Assembly: GCA_023336765.1 (NCBI GenBank)
Contig: JAMBLL010000066.1
Location: forward strand, 1 to 7,072
Direction: 5' to 3'
Length of the DNA stretch: 7,072 nucleotides
From: Actinomycetes bacterium
Lineage (GTDB): Bacteria; Actinomycetota; Acidimicrobiia; Spongiisociales; UBA5794
The translations under genes and the position numbers were made by a program. Of this stretch, positions 5,546 through 7,072 are shown in pieces. Position 1 is the first letter of the stretch, and each line of letters begins with the position of its first letter. The notes beneath the pieces were generated by a model. It searched no databases and was not told the origin of the DNA. It was given only the letters and a program-made list of their open reading frames with translations.

Positions 5546-6883
5546 ATGAGCTCAGATTCTCAGAGGCTCTTCGGCACAGATGGTGTTCGTGGTGTTGCGA
5601 ATACCGAACTGACTCCTCAACTGGCGTTCAGGCTCGCTCGCGCTGCGGGCGACATGATCGCTCGCGACGGCCGCACGCCCCACGTGGTGATCGGTGCAGA
5701 TTCACGGAGGTCAGGGCCGATGCTTGTTGCGTCCGTTGCTGCTGGCTTCAATTCGGTCGGCATCGACACGATGGACCTCGGCATTCTGCCTGTTGGAGCG
5801 GTCTCGAGGCTCACCATTGAAACGGATGCAGCCCTCGGAGTGATGGTCTCGGCATCACATAACCCTGCTCCTGACAACGGCATCAAGTTCTTCGGGCCAG
5901 CCGGCGTCAAGATCTCTGAAGCGGCGGAACACGCCATCGAATCTCGGTACTTCGCCGACGAACCGTATCCAACCGTTACCGGTGCTGCCGTTGGTACCCA
6001 GGAGACGATGCTGGGTGCGACGCGACGCTACATCGACTGGTTGGCGACCACGGTGCATCATCGTGTCGATGGCATCGAAATCGTCATCGACTGTGCCAAC
6101 GGTGCAGCGTCATCAACCGCACCGGCTCTGTTCAAGGAGCTTGGTATTTCAGTCGACGTCATGGCGGACAGTCCAAACGGGATCAATATCAATGACGGTG
6201 TCGGCGCAACACACCCTGAAGCTGTGGCCAGGTTCGCCAACGGTAAGGTCGGCTTGGCCTTCGATGGTGACGCAGACCGGCTGATAGCTGTGGACGAGGA
6301 TGGCGAGATAGTCAACGGCGATGTCATCATGGCCATCTTTGCGAAGTGGCAGCACGACACCGGCTCACTCGACAATTCAACGGTCGTTGCGACAGTCATG
6401 TCGAACCTCGGCTTCCACAACGCCATGAAGGGCCTTGGTATCGATGTTGTGTTGACCCCGGTTGGGGATCGCAACGTGGTCACGGCCATGAGTGACGTGA
6501 AGGCTGTGGTCGGTGGTGAACAGTCGGGGCATATCCTCCTCGAGGACCGCACCACGGGTGACGGGCTCCGTACGGCCCTGCGCCTCATTGAGGTGATGGC
6601 CGATACAGGCCAGGAACTGCGCCAGCTCCGCCGCATCATGTCTGAGCTACCCCAGGTGCTGACCAACGTACGCGTCGGCTCCAAGAACGGCTGGGACACC
6701 CATGCATCAATCGCCGCAGAGATCGCGCACCATGAGGACAAGCTCGGGTCTTCCGGCCGCATCCTCGTACGCCCATCGGGCACCGAGCCACTGATCCGCG
6801 TGATGGTCGAGGCTCCGACCAAAGAGGAAGCCACCGCTGTTGCAGGATCGATAGCGGCCGTCGTCGAGAAATCCCTGGCGTAA
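5546..6883 (+). CDS. glmM: Phosphoglucosamine mutase
   Basis: GlmM interconverts glucosamine-6-phosphate and glucosamine-1-phosphate on the cytoplasmic route to UDP-GlcNAc, feeding peptidoglycan synthesis. The 445-residue product is full length and opens with RLFGTDGVRGVAN (7-19). The phosphoserine loop SASHNP (102-107) has Ser104 as the residue that carries the phosphate. The metal loop DGDADR (240-245) has Asp240, Asp242 and Asp244. The sugar-binding loop GGEQSGH (323-329) follows, and the C-terminal phosphate-binding loop RPSGTEPLIRVM (409-420) completes the four-domain phosphohexomutase layout. GGEQSGH and the FGTDGVRG opening favour GlmM over phosphomannomutase. The start is ATG 5546, with GAGG at 5535-5538. 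It lies 44 nt after rpsI, so it may be co-transcribed with rplM-rpsI, a common actinobacterial arrangement. Repeat DNA begins at the base after its stop. Confidence 0.98.
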   Translation: MSSDSQRLFGTDGVRGVANTELTPQLAFRLARAAGDMIARDGRTPHVVIGADSRRSGPMLVASVAAGFNSVGIDTMDLGILPVGAVSRLTIETDAALGVMVSASHNPAPDNGIKFFGPAGVKISEAAEHAIESRYFADEPYPTVTGAAVGTQETMLGATRRYIDWLATTVHHRVDGIEIVIDCANGAASSTAPALFKELGISVDVMADSPNGININDGVGATHPEAVARFANGKVGLAFDGDADRLIAVDEDGEIVNGDVIMAIFAKWQHDTGSLDNSTVVATVMSNLGFHNAMKGLGIDVVLTPVGDRNVVTAMSDVKAVVGGEQSGHILLEDRTTGDGLRTALRLIEVMADTGQELRQLRRIMSELPQVLTNVRVGSKNGWDTHASIAAEIAHHEDKLGSSGRILVRPSGTEPLIRVMVEAPTKEEATAVAGSIAAVVEKSLA

Positions 6884-6916
6884 GGCAGCCATCAGCTGTC
6901 AGCCCTCAGCCATCAG
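6884..6916 (-). repeat. Heptad intergenic repeat, copy 3 (after glmM)
   Basis: Directly after the glmM stop the + strand reads GGCAGCC (6884-6890), ATCAGCT (6891-6897), GTCAGCC (6898-6904), CTCAGCC (6905-6911) and a partial ATCAG (6912-6916). The 19 bases at 6886-6904 are identical to 2377-2395 in copy 1, and this copy carries one extra heptad. The 11-bp cap found in copy 1 is absent or unrecognisable because the stop codon occupies its place. Confidence 0.85.
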
Positions 6917-6970
6917 TGAGAAGTCATGAAGAGGCTCGATTATGAACTCGCGCTCTGTGCTCTGCGTTCC

Positions 6971-7072
6971 GGCTGATGGCTGATAGCTTTCTTCCGGCTG
7001 ATGGCTGAAGGCTGATGGCTCTCTTCTGGCTGAAGGCTGATGGCTGAAGGCTGATGGCTCTCTTCTGGCTGA
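6971..7072 (+). repeat. Hierarchical heptad array with 2, 3 and 4 units per block, cut by the window edge
   Basis: The array is built from 7-bp GGCTGAT or GGCTGAA units. Each block is closed by an 11-bp cap of the form RGCTYTCTTCY. Block 1 (6971-6995) has two units, block 2 (6996-7027) has three, and block 3 (7028-7066) has four, giving lengths of 25, 32 and 39 bp. A fourth block begins at 7067 and leaves the window. The array is in the opposite orientation to the copies after rplQ, the Nudix gene and glmM. There is no coding potential, and the units are far too short and uniform for a CRISPR. Confidence 0.92.

Noticed and set aside
6058..6834. 258-codon open frame on the minus strand
   Set aside because: It is a shadow of glmM, serine- and arginine-rich, with no domain.
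6926..6976. 16-codon frame starting ATG 6926 between the two heptad arrays
   Set aside because: It is very short, ends inside the repeat array, and nothing supports translation.
6971..7072. CRISPR array
   Set aside because: There are no unique spacers. The repeat unit is 7 bp with a short cap, and blocks differ in length by whole heptads.

Overview
The window is a core translation and cell-wall locus, all on the + strand, from a fairly GC-rich bacterium. RpoA begins MLITQRPT, the form typical of Actinomycetota, and GTG starts are used for rpoA, truA and a membrane-protein gene. An actinobacterial lineage is therefore most likely, possibly Acidimicrobiia or a relative. The class is inference and was not checked against a database.

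Region 1 (1-2364) is the end of the alpha ribosomal operon: rpsK (5' end outside the window), rpsD, rpoA and rplQ. The genes are nearly contiguous (2-nt gap, 38-nt gap, then a 1-nt stop/start overlap), so they are probably one transcript. They encode three ribosomal proteins and the RNA polymerase alpha subunit.

Region 2 (2365-3627) is an accessory insert between rplQ and truA: a Nudix hydrolase gene and a small multi-pass membrane protein gene (Yip1-like). Related 7-bp-periodic repeats lie directly behind the stop codons of rplQ and of the Nudix gene.

Region 3 (3630-5501) holds truA (tRNA pseudouridine synthase), then a 238-bp gap with a plausible promoter and leader hairpin, then the overlapping pair rplM-rpsI (L13-S9).

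Region 4 (5546-7072) holds glmM (phosphoglucosamine mutase, for UDP-GlcNAc and peptidoglycan) and then a repeat-rich tail. A third close copy of the heptad repeat follows the glmM stop. After a 54-bp unique stretch comes an oppositely oriented array of 7-bp modules in blocks of 2, 3 and 4 units, each closed by an 11-bp cap. This array runs off the window edge.

The protein-coding genes are ordinary and confidently named. The least explained content is the family of heptad repeats, which sits directly 3' of stop codons in matching register. I see no CRISPR array, tRNA, rRNA, transposase or defence system.
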